Shown here: positions 47,884-57,686 of the stretch, one piece after another | Position numbering within the stretch: the first letter of the stretch is position 1 | How the letters are laid out: each line of letters opens with the position of its first letter | Assembly (NCBI GenBank): GCA_900472675.1 | Contig: UCJA01000015.1 | Span: 338,707 to 402,706, forward strand | Direction: 5' to 3' | Source: Hyphomicrobiales bacterium | GTDB lineage: Bacteria; Pseudomonadota; Alphaproteobacteria; Rhizobiales; Rhizobiaceae | Length of the DNA: 64,000 nucleotides | Made by a program: the position numbers and the translations under genes | The notes under the pieces: generated by a model | Database searches by the model: none | What the model was told of the DNA's origin: nothing | The model's input: only the letters and a program-made list of their open reading frames with translations

Positions 47884-48401
47884 ATCAGGCTGTGAGAAAA
47901 CTACCAGACGAACTTTGGGGCGGACGCGAGGAACTGGAGGTCCTGACCTTCGACATCGCCGGGGAGATGTTCGCGCTCGAGGCCTTCATCGTCCAGGAAA
48001 TCCTCGACCTCCTGCCTGAAACCGTGGTGCCTGGCGCCAAGCCTTTCGTGGGCAGCGTCATCAACTTCCGCGGCAAGGTCATACCGCTTGCCGACATCCG
48101 TCTCGCCTTCGGAATGGAGGCGACGCGGACCACCATCGACAGCCGCATCATCGTCATCGCGCTTGATGTCGACGGTGACGGCGAGCCGGTGCTGACCGGT
48201 CTGCGCACGGACAAGGTGCACGAGGTGACGACACTGCTGCGTGCGGCAGGGGAAGCTCCCCCCAGCGTCGGCATGCGCTGGCGCCCCGATTTCATCGACT
48301 GCCTGGTCCGGCGCGGAAGCGAATTCATCATCGTTCCGAACCTTCAGGCCATCTTCACGGCACATCACGATCACGGCGGCACCGGTCATCCCCGCGGCTG
48401 A
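47880..48401 (+). CDS. cheW: Chemotaxis coupling protein CheW
   Basis: This 173-aa protein has the CheW fold (FDIAGEMFALEAFIVQEILD; GSVINFRGKVIPLADIRLAFG), linking receptors to CheA. It overlaps cheA by 4 bp and precedes the first receptor gene by 21 bp. A second cheW occurs later in the operon. Confidence 0.95.
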   Translation: MNQAVRKLPDELWGGREELEVLTFDIAGEMFALEAFIVQEILDLLPETVVPGAKPFVGSVINFRGKVIPLADIRLAFGMEATRTTIDSRIIVIALDVDGDGEPVLTGLRTDKVHEVTTLLRAAGEAPPSVGMRWRPDFIDCLVRRGSEFIIVPNLQAIFTAHHDHGGTGHPRG

Positions 48402-48422
48402 ACCTATCGACGGAGACAAGAC

Positions 48423-50144
48423 ATGCGCGCGTCCATTAAAATGAAACTGGCTTCGGCCTTCGGCTTCATCATCCTGATGCTGGTGGTTACCGCAGGCTAC
48501 GGCATCTACAGCCTCGGCAACCTCAACGAGGCGCTCGGCCAGGTGATCCTTGGGCCGGCCACCCGCCTGAAGCTCGCCCAGCGGCTCAACGCCGACCAGC
48601 TGCAGGAACTGCGCCAGCAGAAGAACATCCTGCTCGCCAACGCCCCCGCCGAGATCCAGGGCTATATCGCCAAGAGCGACGAGGCGCGCCGCGACTTCGA
48701 TGACAATCTGAAAACCGTCCTTGCGCTCGCTACGGCACAGGGCAAGCCGATCTGGGAGAAGCTTGGCACACTGAGCGACACCTTCCGCCAGCATGACGAC
48801 GAGATCCGCAAACTGATGCTGGCTGGTCAGAGTGACGCAGCCCTGAAGGTCTCGACCACCGAGGCTCGCGCCGTGACCAACGAGGTGGATGCGCTGCTCG
48901 ACCAGGTGGTCAAGCTCGAGGAAAGCCGACTTGACGAAGCTGACCGGCAGGCGGACCTGGATTACGCCCAGACCCGCATGATCCTGATCTCGATCGCCGG
49001 CGCGGCTCTCCTCATCGCAACGCTTGCCGCCTTCTGGATCGCCATGAACATCAGCAAGGGCCTGCGCGGCGCCGTCCAGGCCGTCCAGTCCGTGGCCGAA
49101 GGCGATCTTACCCGGTTTGCACCGATCAACAGCCGGGACGAGATCGGCGACATGCTCGGCTATGTCAACATCATGATCGAGCGCCTGCGCGGCGTGGTCG
49201 GTGATGCGCTGGCTGCCTCCGACAACGTCTCTTCGGGCAGCCAGGAACTGTCGGCCAGCGCCGAACAGCTGAGCCAGGGTGCTACGGAACAGGCGTCGGC
49301 CGCCGAAGAGGCGTCCGCCTCGATGGAAGAGATGGCATCCAACATCAAACAGAACGCCGACAATGCCGCCCAGACCGAAAAGATTGCCCGCCAGTCCTCC
49401 AAGGATGCGGAAACCTCCGGACAGGCGGTCAACCGTGCCGTCGGCGCCATGCGCACCATCGCCGAGAAGATCTCGATCGTCCAGGAAATCGCCCGCCAGA
49501 CGGACCTGCTCGCCCTGAACGCGGCTGTGGAAGCGGCGCGTGCCGGTGAGCATGGCAAGGGATTTGCAGTGGTTGCGTCGGAAGTCCGCAAGCTTGCGGA
49601 ACGCAGCCAGGCCGCGGCTGCCGAAATCAGCTCGCTGTCCGGATCCACCGTGCAGGTGGCGACGGAAGCCGGCGAAATGCTGAGCCGCCTGGTGCCGGAC
49701 ATCCAGAAGACCGCCGAACTGGTGTCGGAGATTTCTGCCGCCTGCCGCGAACAGGATATCGGTGCCAGCCAGATCAACGAAGCGATCCAGCAGCTCGACA
49801 AGGTGACCCAGCAGAACGCAGGCGCATCGGAAGAAATGTCTGCGACATCCGAAGAGCTTGCCTCGCAGGCGGAAGAACTCCAGGCCTCGATCGCCTTCTT
49901 CCGGATCGAACAGGCGACGGGTGCAAAGCCTGCCAAGCGGGTTGCGGCTGCGTCCCCGATGGGCCAGGCCCGGCCGGCCGGCAAGGTGCCGGCAAGGACT
50001 TCCGCCGCGGCACGGCCCGCCGCACCGGCGCGCAAGCAGGAGCATTCGGTCTTCAACCAGCAGGCCCGGGCAAAGGGCTTTGCGCTCGACATGTCGATGG
50101 GCGGTCCCGACCAGGACGACGAAGACTTCCGCGAAAGCGCCTGA
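48423..50144 (+). CDS. Methyl-accepting chemotaxis protein with one HAMP domain
   Basis: This 573-aa receptor has a first membrane segment at about residues 10-31, a periplasmic four-helix-type sensor, a second membrane segment at about 186-207, one HAMP domain and a long signalling hairpin with the tip [19 protein letters not shown]. It ends with a Pro/Ala-rich linker and the tail [13 protein letters not shown] plus acidic residues, not with a NWETF-type CheR tether. It is the first of three receptor genes sharing nearly identical signalling domains. Confidence 0.95.
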   Translation: MRASIKMKLASAFGFIILMLVVTAGYGIYSLGNLNEALGQVILGPATRLKLAQRLNADQLQELRQQKNILLANAPAEIQGYIAKSDEARRDFDDNLKTVLALATAQGKPIWEKLGTLSDTFRQHDDEIRKLMLAGQSDAALKVSTTEARAVTNEVDALLDQVVKLEESRLDEADRQADLDYAQTRMILISIAGAALLIATLAAFWIAMNISKGLRGAVQAVQSVAEGDLTRFAPINSRDEIGDMLGYVNIMIERLRGVVGDALAASDNVSSGSQELSASAEQLSQGATEQASAAEEASASMEEMASNIKQNADNAAQTEKIARQSSKDAETSGQAVNRAVGAMRTIAEKISIVQEIARQTDLLALNAAVEAARAGEHGKGFAVVASEVRKLAERSQAAAAEISSLSGSTVQVATEAGEMLSRLVPDIQKTAELVSEISAACREQDIGASQINEAIQQLDKVTQQNAGASEEMSATSEELASQAEELQASIAFFRIEQATGAKPAKRVAAASPMGQARPAGKVPARTSAAARPAAPARKQEHSVFNQQARAKGFALDMSMGGPDQDDEDFRESA

Positions 50145-50160
50145 GACCAAAGAGACAGGG

Positions 50161-50185
50161 TGCCTGGCTTTTAAAAAGCCCGGCA
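50161..50185 (+). other. Intercistronic hairpin after the first mcp gene
   Basis: TGCCTGGCTTTT pairs with AAAAGCCCGGCA around a very short loop, with a single mismatched position. No U-run follows, so it is more likely an mRNA-stabilising or processing element than a full terminator. The 184-bp gap to the next receptor gene also holds that gene's ribosome site. Confidence 0.5.
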
Positions 50186-50328
50186 TCACCGCCGCCGTGT
50201 GTATGCGACGACGTTAGCCGGGCCTCCGGCAGGGCAGCAGAGTGAATGTTCGCTTGGTTGCCTCCACAGCACCTCCGCCGACGCGGATGTGCAGGTTGTC
50301 ATTGCAAATGCCTATCGGAGGACAAACC

Positions 50329-52173
50329 GTGCGCTTTACGATCAAACTGAAATTGGCTCTGGCCTTCGGCCTTCTCGTGATCCTGATCAGCCTGCTCGGA
50401 CTATTCAGTCTCCTTCAGATCAGCAACGTCAATGGCAAGGCCAACGAGATCGCCACGAACTGGATGCCGAGCGTCGAGACATCCAACCGGCTGAATACGG
50501 CTACATCAGATTTCCGAGGCGCGGAGCTGCAGCACGTCATCGCACAGGATGAGGCCGGCATGAAGCGCTGGCTGACCGAGCAAGGCGAGCTGTCGAATAC
50601 GATCAGCGAGCTTCAGGCGAAGTACGAAACGCTCATCGCTTCCCCGGAAGAGCGTACTCTCTACGAAGCCTTCCAGAAGCCGTGGAAAGAATACCTGAAG
50701 TTCCATGATCAGGCGGTCGTGCTGGCAGCGGCGAACGACACCGCAAAGGCCATGGCGATCTACAACGGCGACGGCCTCAAGGTTTACACCGAGGCGTCCG
50801 ATGCCCTCCTTAAGCTCGTCGACTACAACAGCCGGAGCGGAGCCATCGCTGCGAGCCAAGGCACTGCGATCTACGAAATGTCCAGGCTGCTGGTCAGCGC
50901 CGGGATCGGCTTTTGTGCACTCTTCGCAATCGTCGTCGCCGTCTATATCTCCCTGTCGATCGGTCGCGGCCTGAAGCGCAGCATCAACCTCACCGAAGCT
51001 GTCGCCATTGGTGATCTCAATTATGAGATTGAGCACAAGTCAAACGACGAGATCAAGGATCTGGTCGATGCCATGCAGCGGATGACCGGAAACCTTCGCA
51101 ATACCGCTGATATCGCCGACCAGATCGCCAATGGCGACCTGACGGTGACGCCAACGCCGATGTCGGACAAGGATACCCTGGGGATCGCGCTTCAGAGCAT
51201 GGTGGAACGTCTGCGCGGCGTGGTTGCCGATGCGCTGGCTGCGGCGAGCAACGTGTCGTCCGGCAGTCAGGAACTGTCGGCGAGCTCGGAACAGCTGAGC
51301 CAGGGCGCCACGGAACAGGCCTCGTCCGCGGAGGAAGCCTCGGCCTCGATGGAGGAAATGGCCTCCAACATCAAGCAGAACGCTGACAACGCCGCCCAGA
51401 CGGAAAAGATCGCCCGCCAGTCCTCCAAGGATGCGGAGGAGAGTGGCAAGGCGGTCAACCGTGCGGTCGGCGCCATGCGCACCATCGCCGAGAAGATCTC
51501 GATCGTTCAGGAAATCGCCCGCCAGACGGACCTTCTCGCACTGAACGCGGCTGTGGAAGCGGCCCGCGCCGGCGAACACGGCAAGGGGTTTGCCGTGGTT
51601 GCCTCGGAAGTCCGCAAGCTTGCGGAGCGTAGCCAGGCCGCAGCTTCCGAGATCAGCTCGCTCTCGGTCGAAACGGTTCAGGTTGCAACGCAGGCTGGCG
51701 ACATGCTCGGCAAGCTGGTTCCCGCTATCCACCGGACGGCGGAACTGGTGTCGGAAATCTCCGCTGCCTGCCGCGAGCAGGATATCGGCGCCAGCCAGAT
51801 CAACGAGGCGATCCAGCAGCTCGACAAGGTGACCCAGCAGAACGCCGGCGCTTCGGAGGAGATGTCGTCGACCTCGGAGGAACTCGCGGCGCAGGCAGAA
51901 GAACTGCAGACCTCGATCGCCTTCTTCCGCGTTGACGGCGGTTCGGCCCGTCGCGGCCAGATGACGGAGCGGGCGCCGTCTGCAGCCCAGGGTGCAAAGC
52001 CCCTGCCCCAGGCCGCCCACAAGTCGCCCCCGGCACGGCCTGCCGCCAAGCCGCAGCCCAAGCCAACCGATCGCTCGGTGCAGTCGCAGCAGGCCCGCGT
52101 CAAGGGTTTTGCCCTCGACATGTCACTCGGCGGACCGGACCAGGAAGACGACGACTTCCGGGCCAGCGCCTGA
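50329..52173 (+). CDS. Methyl-accepting chemotaxis protein with two HAMP units
   Basis: This 614-aa receptor has membrane segments at about residues 9-30 and 187-210, with a four-helix-type sensor between. Two successive HAMP-like units follow (first ending in [20 protein letters not shown], second before [13 protein letters not shown]). The signalling hairpin then has the same tip as its neighbours. The C-terminal tail [13 protein letters not shown] is conserved with the flanking receptors. The frame is open further upstream, but GGAGGA at 50317-50322 points to the GTG at 50329. Confidence 0.93.
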   Translation: MRFTIKLKLALAFGLLVILISLLGLFSLLQISNVNGKANEIATNWMPSVETSNRLNTATSDFRGAELQHVIAQDEAGMKRWLTEQGELSNTISELQAKYETLIASPEERTLYEAFQKPWKEYLKFHDQAVVLAAANDTAKAMAIYNGDGLKVYTEASDALLKLVDYNSRSGAIAASQGTAIYEMSRLLVSAGIGFCALFAIVVAVYISLSIGRGLKRSINLTEAVAIGDLNYEIEHKSNDEIKDLVDAMQRMTGNLRNTADIADQIANGDLTVTPTPMSDKDTLGIALQSMVERLRGVVADALAAASNVSSGSQELSASSEQLSQGATEQASSAEEASASMEEMASNIKQNADNAAQTEKIARQSSKDAEESGKAVNRAVGAMRTIAEKISIVQEIARQTDLLALNAAVEAARAGEHGKGFAVVASEVRKLAERSQAAASEISSLSVETVQVATQAGDMLGKLVPAIHRTAELVSEISAACREQDIGASQINEAIQQLDKVTQQNAGASEEMSSTSEELAAQAEELQTSIAFFRVDGGSARRGQMTERAPSAAQGAKPLPQAAHKSPPARPAAKPQPKPTDRSVQSQQARVKGFALDMSLGGPDQEDDDFRASA

Positions 52174-52182
52174 CCCGAATTC

Positions 52183-52206
52183 GCGGGGCGGCTTCGGCGG
52201 CCCCGC
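52183..52206 (+). other. Intercistronic hairpin after the second mcp gene
   Basis: GCGGGGC and GCCCCGC pair around an internal GGCTTCGGC stem-loop with a TTCG tetraloop. As after the first receptor gene, no U-run follows. It may set relative receptor levels by RNA processing. Confidence 0.5.
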
Positions 52207-52314
52207 CAGCACCCGGATCGTCCGGCGTGAGCAAGCAGAACTGCGGCCCCGACACACACGGCCCGTCGGGAACGACCGGCACCTTGGTAGCCGCCTCGAT
52301 TGAAGGATATGGAA

Positions 52315-54246
52315 ATGCGGTTCACGATCAAAACAAAACTCGGGCTCGCCTTCGGCCTGCTCACCCTGTCGCTTTTGGGCATCGCAGGTTATTCCGGGCT
52401 CAGCCTTTCGCGCCTGGACGATGCCAATGGCGGGCTGATCAACGGGCCGGTGCAAAGGCTGCAGCTGGCCATGGAAGTGGATGTCGCCGAACTCGACGCT
52501 ATCCGCGCGCAGAAGAATGCCCTGCTTGCTTCCTCCCCGGCGGAGGCTGAGAAATTCTTCCGGCAGGCCACCACCAACATGGAACTGATGCTGAAGACGG
52601 TGGATGAGGGCGTCTCCGCCGCTCCTGCCGACGAAAAGGCGCGTTGGGAAAAGCTGCGCGCCTTCGGTGCCCGGTTCCGCGACGATTCGGCTTCTCTCGA
52701 AACTCTCTACGACAAGGGCGAGAAGGCGGCGGCGCTGGAACTCTCGATGGGTGAACTGCGCGAGCTGACAGCCTCGATCAACGACGAAATCAAGAGCCTC
52801 GTCGATCTCCAGCGCAGCAAGATGGCGCAGACTGGCGCAGAAAACGACGCCCTGTTCGACCAGACCATGCTGGTCATGGCAATCGTTGCAGCGCTCTCGG
52901 TGATCCTTGCCATCTCGGCCTCGGCCTGGATCATGCTCGGCATCAGCCGCGGCCTTGCCAAGGTCGGCTCCGTCGCCAGTGCGGTTGCAATCGGCAACCT
53001 CGACACAAAGGTCGACGTGCACACCAACGACGAAATCAAGGACCTGATCGACACCGTCAACGTGATGACGGCCAACCTTCGCCAGAAGGCGACGCTCGCC
53101 GATCGCATTGCTGCGGGTGACCTTGCAGTGGATGCCAAGCCGACCTCCGACCAGGATACGCTGGGGATCGCCATGCTCAACATGGTCAACAACCTGCGCA
53201 GCACGGCGACGGTGGCAGACCAGATCGCCAACGGCGACCTGACCGTTTCGCCGAAGCCCCTGTCGGACCAGGACAGCCTCGGCCTCGCGCTGAAGAGCAT
53301 GGTGGAGCGCCTGCGCGGCGTGGTCGGCGATGCGATCGCTGCCTCGAGCAATGTGTCCTCGGGCAGCCAGCAGCTCTCCTCGAGCTCGGAACAGCTGAGC
53401 CAGGGTGCCACCGAACAGGCGTCCGCCGCCGAAGAGGCTTCCGCCTCGATGGAGCAGATGGCCTCCAACATCAAGCAGAACGCCGACAATGCGGCTCAAA
53501 CGGAAAAGATCGCTCGCCAGTCGGCACGCGATGCGGAGGTCTCCGGCAAGGCTGTCGGTCGTGCAGTCGGCGCCATGCGCACGATTGCCGAGAAGATCTC
53601 CATCGTGCAGGAAATCGCCCGCCAGACGGACCTGCTGGCGCTCAACGCCGCTGTTGAAGCGGCGCGTGCCGGCGAACACGGCAAGGGGTTTGCCGTCGTC
53701 GCATCGGAAGTCCGCAAGCTCGCCGAACGGTCCCAGGCCGCAGCCGCCGAGATCAGCTCGCTGTCGGGCGAAACCGTGCAGGTGGCGACGGAAGCCGGCG
53801 AAATGCTGAACCGCCTGGTGCCGGACATCCAAAAGACCGCAGAACTGGTGTCGGAGATTTCAGCCGCGTGCCGCGAGCAGGATATTGGTGCAAGTCAGAT
53901 CAACGAAGCGATCCAGCAGCTCGACAAGGTGACCCAGCAGAACGCAGGCGCTTCGGAGGAGGTTTCGGCCACGTCGGAAGAGCTTGCCGCGCAGGCAGAA
54001 GAGCTGCAGGCCTCGATCGCCTTCTTCCGGGTCGACCGGCCAAACACGAAGGCCCGGGCGCCTGCACCGACCATGGCCGCACCTGTGCGCACCGGCCGTG
54101 CAGCGCCGACGGCACGGCCATCCTGGGATCATTCGCACAGCGAGCGCACGGTTGCGGCACAGCAGTCCCGTGCCAAGGGCTTTGCGCTCGACATGTCCAT
54201 GGGTGGTCCCGACAAGGATGACGACGACTTCAAGGAGAGTGCATAA
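52315..54246 (+). CDS. Methyl-accepting chemotaxis protein with three HAMP-like units
   Basis: This 643-aa receptor has membrane segments at about residues 9-27 and 184-208. After the second, three related HAMP-like units are visible, the second and third marked by [16 protein letters not shown] and [16 protein letters not shown]. The standard signalling hairpin follows, then the tail [18 protein letters not shown] at 52303-52307 supports the ATG at 52315. Its stop overlaps the start of the second cheW by one base. Confidence 0.93.
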   Translation: MRFTIKTKLGLAFGLLTLSLLGIAGYSGLSLSRLDDANGGLINGPVQRLQLAMEVDVAELDAIRAQKNALLASSPAEAEKFFRQATTNMELMLKTVDEGVSAAPADEKARWEKLRAFGARFRDDSASLETLYDKGEKAAALELSMGELRELTASINDEIKSLVDLQRSKMAQTGAENDALFDQTMLVMAIVAALSVILAISASAWIMLGISRGLAKVGSVASAVAIGNLDTKVDVHTNDEIKDLIDTVNVMTANLRQKATLADRIAAGDLAVDAKPTSDQDTLGIAMLNMVNNLRSTATVADQIANGDLTVSPKPLSDQDSLGLALKSMVERLRGVVGDAIAASSNVSSGSQQLSSSSEQLSQGATEQASAAEEASASMEQMASNIKQNADNAAQTEKIARQSARDAEVSGKAVGRAVGAMRTIAEKISIVQEIARQTDLLALNAAVEAARAGEHGKGFAVVASEVRKLAERSQAAAAEISSLSGETVQVATEAGEMLNRLVPDIQKTAELVSEISAACREQDIGASQINEAIQQLDKVTQQNAGASEEVSATSEELAAQAEELQASIAFFRVDRPNTKARAPAPTMAAPVRTGRAAPTARPSWDHSHSERTVAAQQSRAKGFALDMSMGGPDKDDDDFKESA

Positions 54247-54758
54247 TGGCAGCCCCATCCGCTGAATCCCAATTCGTGACCTTCAGCCTTGGAGACGAGA
54301 TCTTCGCGGTGCCGGTCGATGTGGTGCGGGAAATCCTCGACCACGAGGAGCCGTTCCGGATCCCGCACGGGCCGGACTATCTGCTGGGCCTGCGCGACGT
54401 GCGCGGCCAGGGTGTGCCGGTGATCGACCTGCGGCTGCGGCTCGGCATGTCGGGGACGGTGAGGACGCCGCATACCCGCATGCTGGTGCTCGACGTGCCG
54501 GTGGCCGATCGCGTGCTGGCGCTCGGACTGGTGGCAGACCGGGTGTTCGAGGTCGTGCCGTTTCGGCGCGAGCAGATCGAGAACGCACCCGACATCGGCA
54601 TCCGCTGGCGCTCGGACTACATCGCCGGCGTGGTGCGGCGGGATGGCGGCTTCGTGGTGATCATCGATCTTGCCCGGCTGTTTTCCGATTCCGGTTCGGC
54701 GCTTTCCCATATGGGCGGCGCGCCGGCAGAGCGGCAGCCGATCGGGGCGGTTGCCTGA
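54246..54758 (+). CDS. cheW: Second CheW-type coupling protein
   Basis: This 170-aa CheW-fold protein (FSLGDEIFAVPVDVVREILD; YLLGLRDVRGQGVPVIDLRL) differs clearly from the first CheW of the operon. Two coupling proteins may give distinct receptor-kinase geometries. Translation is coupled to the third receptor gene (TAATG). Confidence 0.94.
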   Translation: MAAPSAESQFVTFSLGDEIFAVPVDVVREILDHEEPFRIPHGPDYLLGLRDVRGQGVPVIDLRLRLGMSGTVRTPHTRMLVLDVPVADRVLALGLVADRVFEVVPFRREQIENAPDIGIRWRSDYIAGVVRRDGGFVVIIDLARLFSDSGSALSHMGGAPAERQPIGAVA

Positions 54759-54807
54759 TCGGCGCCAAGCCGCAGTGCAGACAGAGTGGAGCGTTACGAC
54801 GTTGAAC

Positions 54808-55665
54808 ATGACCATGGCGGCGAAAAACCAGGCGCTGGACGACCGCCTGAGTAAGCGCAATTTCGACCTGCTTTCGAAATTCATCTACGACTACAGCGGC
54901 ATCAAGATGCCGCTCAACAAGGTGACGATGCTGGAAGGCCGCCTGCGCCGGCGGCTGCGCGTGGCAGGCATCGCCAGTTTTGACGGTTACTGCGATTACC
55001 TGTTCAAGCAGGGCGGGCTCGAGAGCGAGGCCGTCCACCTGATCGATGCCGTCACCACCAACAAGACGGACTTCTTCCGGGAGCCCAAGCATTTCGAATA
55101 CATGGTGCAGGCGGCCCTGCCCAATCTGCTCGCCGCCTATGCCGACAAGCGGATCCGCATCTGGAGTTCGGCCTGCTCCACGGGTGCCGAGCCCTATACG
55201 CTCGCCATGGTGATGAGCGAATTCCTTGCCGCCTCGGCGCCGGAGCGGGATTACTTCATCCTGGCGACGGACCTTTCCACGGACGTCTTGCAAAAGGGCC
55301 AGCGCGGCATCTACCAGAACGACCTGTTGCAGCCCGTGCCTTCCGACATGATGCGCAAATACGTAATGCGGTCCTCGGACCCTGCGCGCCAGGAGATGCG
55401 TATCACGCCGAAGCTGCGCAGCAAGGTGGGGTTTGCGCGCCTCAACCTGATGGACGACCGCTACCCCGTCGGCGATCCGATGCACATCGTCTTTTGCCGC
55501 AACGTGCTCATCTATTTCGACAAGCCGACACAGAACCATGTACTTTCCCGACTTTGTGACAGCCTCCTGCCGGGCGGTTACCTGTTTGTCGGTCACTCCG
55601 AAACCGTTACCGGCTTTGATCTTCCGATCAAGCAGGTGGCAAACACTGTGTTCCAACGGATGTAA
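54808..55665 (+). CDS. cheR: Chemoreceptor methyltransferase CheR
   Basis: This 285-aa enzyme methylates receptor glutamates using SAM. It has the N-terminal helical domain (MPLNKVTMLEGRLRRRLR), the SAM motif WSSACSTGAEPYTLAM and the C-terminal VFCRNVLIYFDKPTQ. No TPR extension is present. Starts at a TTG (54802) or a later ATG (54814) are also possible. It lies between the second cheW and cheB. Confidence 0.95.
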   Translation: MTMAAKNQALDDRLSKRNFDLLSKFIYDYSGIKMPLNKVTMLEGRLRRRLRVAGIASFDGYCDYLFKQGGLESEAVHLIDAVTTNKTDFFREPKHFEYMVQAALPNLLAAYADKRIRIWSSACSTGAEPYTLAMVMSEFLAASAPERDYFILATDLSTDVLQKGQRGIYQNDLLQPVPSDMMRKYVMRSSDPARQEMRITPKLRSKVGFARLNLMDDRYPVGDPMHIVFCRNVLIYFDKPTQNHVLSRLCDSLLPGGYLFVGHSETVTGFDLPIKQVANTVFQRM

Positions 55666-55671
55666 AACACC

Positions 55672-56754
55672 ATGCCCGGCAAGATCCGCGTGCTTATCAT
55701 CGACGATTCGGCCAGCGTCCGGCAGACGCTGACAACCGTGCTGTCTGCCGACCCCGAGATCGAAGTCATGGGGGTGGCCAATGATCCCTTCATGGCGGCG
55801 CGCAAGATTCGCGAGGAGATCCCGGACGTCATCACGCTCGACGTGGAGATGCCGCAGATGGACGGCATCACCTTCCTGCGCAAGCTGATGGCGCAGCATC
55901 CCATTCCGGTGGTGATGTGCTCCTCCCTGACCGAGGCGGGCTCGGAAACCCTGATGCAGGCGCTTGAGGCCGGCGCGGTGGATGTTATCCTGAAGCCGAA
56001 GATCGGCGCGGCGGACCATCTGGCCGAAGCGGGCGACCGGATCCGCACCGTGGTGAAGGCCGCCGCCAAGGCGCAGATCTCCAAGATGCGCGGCAGCCGC
56101 GGCACGGAGCGCGCCACCACCGCCAAGCTGACGGCCGACGCCGTGCTTCCGCCGCCGCGGATCGGCGCGATGGCCAAGACCACCGAGATGGTGGTCTGCG
56201 TCGGCGCCTCGACGGGCGGCACGGAGGCGCTTCGGGAACTGCTGGAGGCGCTGCCTGCCAATTCGCCCGGCATCGTCATCGTGCAGCACATGCCGGAAAA
56301 GTTCACCGCAGCCTTTGCCAAGCGGCTGAACGGCCTGTGCGAGGTGGAGGTGAAGGAAGCGGTCGACGGCGATCCCGTGCTGCGCGGCCATGTGCTGATC
56401 GCGCCGGGCGACAAGCACATGCTGCTCGAGCGCAAGGGCGCCCGCTACGAGGTCTCCGTGCGGGAGGGGCCGCTGGTCAGCCGCCACCGTCCCTCGGTCG
56501 ACGTGCTGTTCCGGTCTGCCGCGCGCTCGGCCGGCTCCAACGCCATGGGCGTCATCATGACCGGCATGGGCGACGACGGCGCCCGCGGCATGAAGGAGAT
56601 GAGCCAGGCCGGTGCCTATACGGTGGCGCAGGACGAAGCGACCTCGGTCGTGTTCGGCATGCCCAAGGAGGCGATCGCCCACGGCGGGGTGGAGAAAGTC
56701 GTGCCGCTGGAGCAGATCGCCCGCGAGATTCTCGGCGCCGACAAGCGCCGCTAG
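55672..56754 (+). CDS. cheB: Chemoreceptor methylesterase/deamidase CheB
   Basis: This 360-aa protein has an N-terminal receiver with D57 ([12 protein letters not shown]) and a C-terminal esterase with the catalytic serine in [14 protein letters not shown], histidine in [13 protein letters not shown] and aspartate in [12 protein letters not shown]. It reverses CheR methylation for adaptation. It starts 6 bp after cheR. No cheD is present in the operon. Confidence 0.96.
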   Translation: MPGKIRVLIIDDSASVRQTLTTVLSADPEIEVMGVANDPFMAARKIREEIPDVITLDVEMPQMDGITFLRKLMAQHPIPVVMCSSLTEAGSETLMQALEAGAVDVILKPKIGAADHLAEAGDRIRTVVKAAAKAQISKMRGSRGTERATTAKLTADAVLPPPRIGAMAKTTEMVVCVGASTGGTEALRELLEALPANSPGIVIVQHMPEKFTAAFAKRLNGLCEVEVKEAVDGDPVLRGHVLIAPGDKHMLLERKGARYEVSVREGPLVSRHRPSVDVLFRSAARSAGSNAMGVIMTGMGDDGARGMKEMSQAGAYTVAQDEATSVVFGMPKEAIAHGGVEKVVPLEQIAREILGADKRR

Positions 56755-56869
56755 CGCTATTCTTGCGGGTCCGCATTGGAGGTTCCTTAACCATGTTTGG
56801 CGAAGATGGAACCGGCATCATGAGGGTGCAGCGCCAGAGCATGGGCTCGCAGCCGAGAAGAATCAGAAG

Positions 56870-57574
56870 ATGCCAGTCATTACTTTCGCCAACACCAAGG
56901 GCGGCGCCGGCAAGACCACGGCGGTGCTGCTGCTGTCGACCGAACTCGTCCAGCAGGGCTACCGCGTCACCATCCTCGATGCGGATCCGCAGCGCTGGAT
57001 TTCCCGCTGGCACCAGCTTTCGCCGGCCGACGAGCGGCTCAGGGTCATTTCCTATGTGACCCAGTCGTCGATCGACCGGCACATTGCCGAAAACGTCTAC
57101 AAGACCGATTACTTCGTCATCGACCTGCCGGGGGCGCAGAGCCCGCTTCTGGCCAAGGCAATCGGCCTCTCCGACCACGTGCTGATCCCCATCCAGGGAT
57201 GCGCCATGGATGCCCAGGGCGGCGCCAACGTGCTGGAGCTCCTGCGTTTCCTGGACGAAAAGGGCGGCATCAAGGTTCCGCATTCGGTCGTTCTGACCCG
57301 CGTCAACTCCATGGTGACGACGCGTGCGCTGCTGGCGGTAAAGATGCTGCTTTCCGAACGGGGCGTCGAGGTGCTGGGTACGCCGATCATCGAGCGGGCC
57401 GCCTTCCGCGACATTTTCGACCTCGGCGGCACGCTCTACAGCCTGGATGAAAGCCGGATCAGCAACCTCGACAAGGCGCGCCAAAACGCCCGGGCCTTCG
57501 CGCTGGAGATGATCCGCCGGGTGCCACTCAAGGGCACCAAGCCGATCTCCAACCGTTTCGCGCAGTCGGCCTGA
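56870..57574 (+). CDS. ParA-family ATPase at the end of the che operon
   Basis: This 234-aa protein has the deviant Walker A motif KGGAGKTT at residues 10-17, the DADPQR switch and the DLPGAQ Walker B-like motif. It lacks the N-terminal DNA-binding extension of plasmid ParA and has no parB beside it. In other bacteria ParA-like proteins encoded near che genes position chemoreceptor clusters (ParC in Vibrio; PpfA in Rhodobacter). That role fits here by context. It is 115 bp from cheB, so an independent promoter is possible. Confidence 0.88.
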   Translation: MPVITFANTKGGAGKTTAVLLLSTELVQQGYRVTILDADPQRWISRWHQLSPADERLRVISYVTQSSIDRHIAENVYKTDYFVIDLPGAQSPLLAKAIGLSDHVLIPIQGCAMDAQGGANVLELLRFLDEKGGIKVPHSVVLTRVNSMVTTRALLAVKMLLSERGVEVLGTPIIERAAFRDIFDLGGTLYSLDESRISNLDKARQNARAFALEMIRRVPLKGTKPISNRFAQSA

Positions 57575-57686
57575 CGGACAAGGATCCCTCTAGGCAATTG
57601 GTCCAAAGCGCCGTCACTCGACGCGGGAACGGCTTGCGTGATCCGGCGGACGGGTTACACAAGCAGTGGGCCGTCGAGGAGACATC

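Noticed and set aside
47901..50189. About 760-codon minus-strand open frame opposite cheW and the first receptor
   Set aside because: Shadow of the receptor gene; repeated Leu/Arg/Gly-rich text is the antisense of the repetitive receptor helix.
50040..54246. CheR-docking pentapeptide (NWETF type) at receptor ends
   Set aside because: Not present; the receptors end in an acidic, SA-terminated tail instead.
54661..56682. About 670-codon minus-strand open frame opposite cheR and cheB
   Set aside because: Both sense genes have all catalytic motifs; the antisense frame has none.
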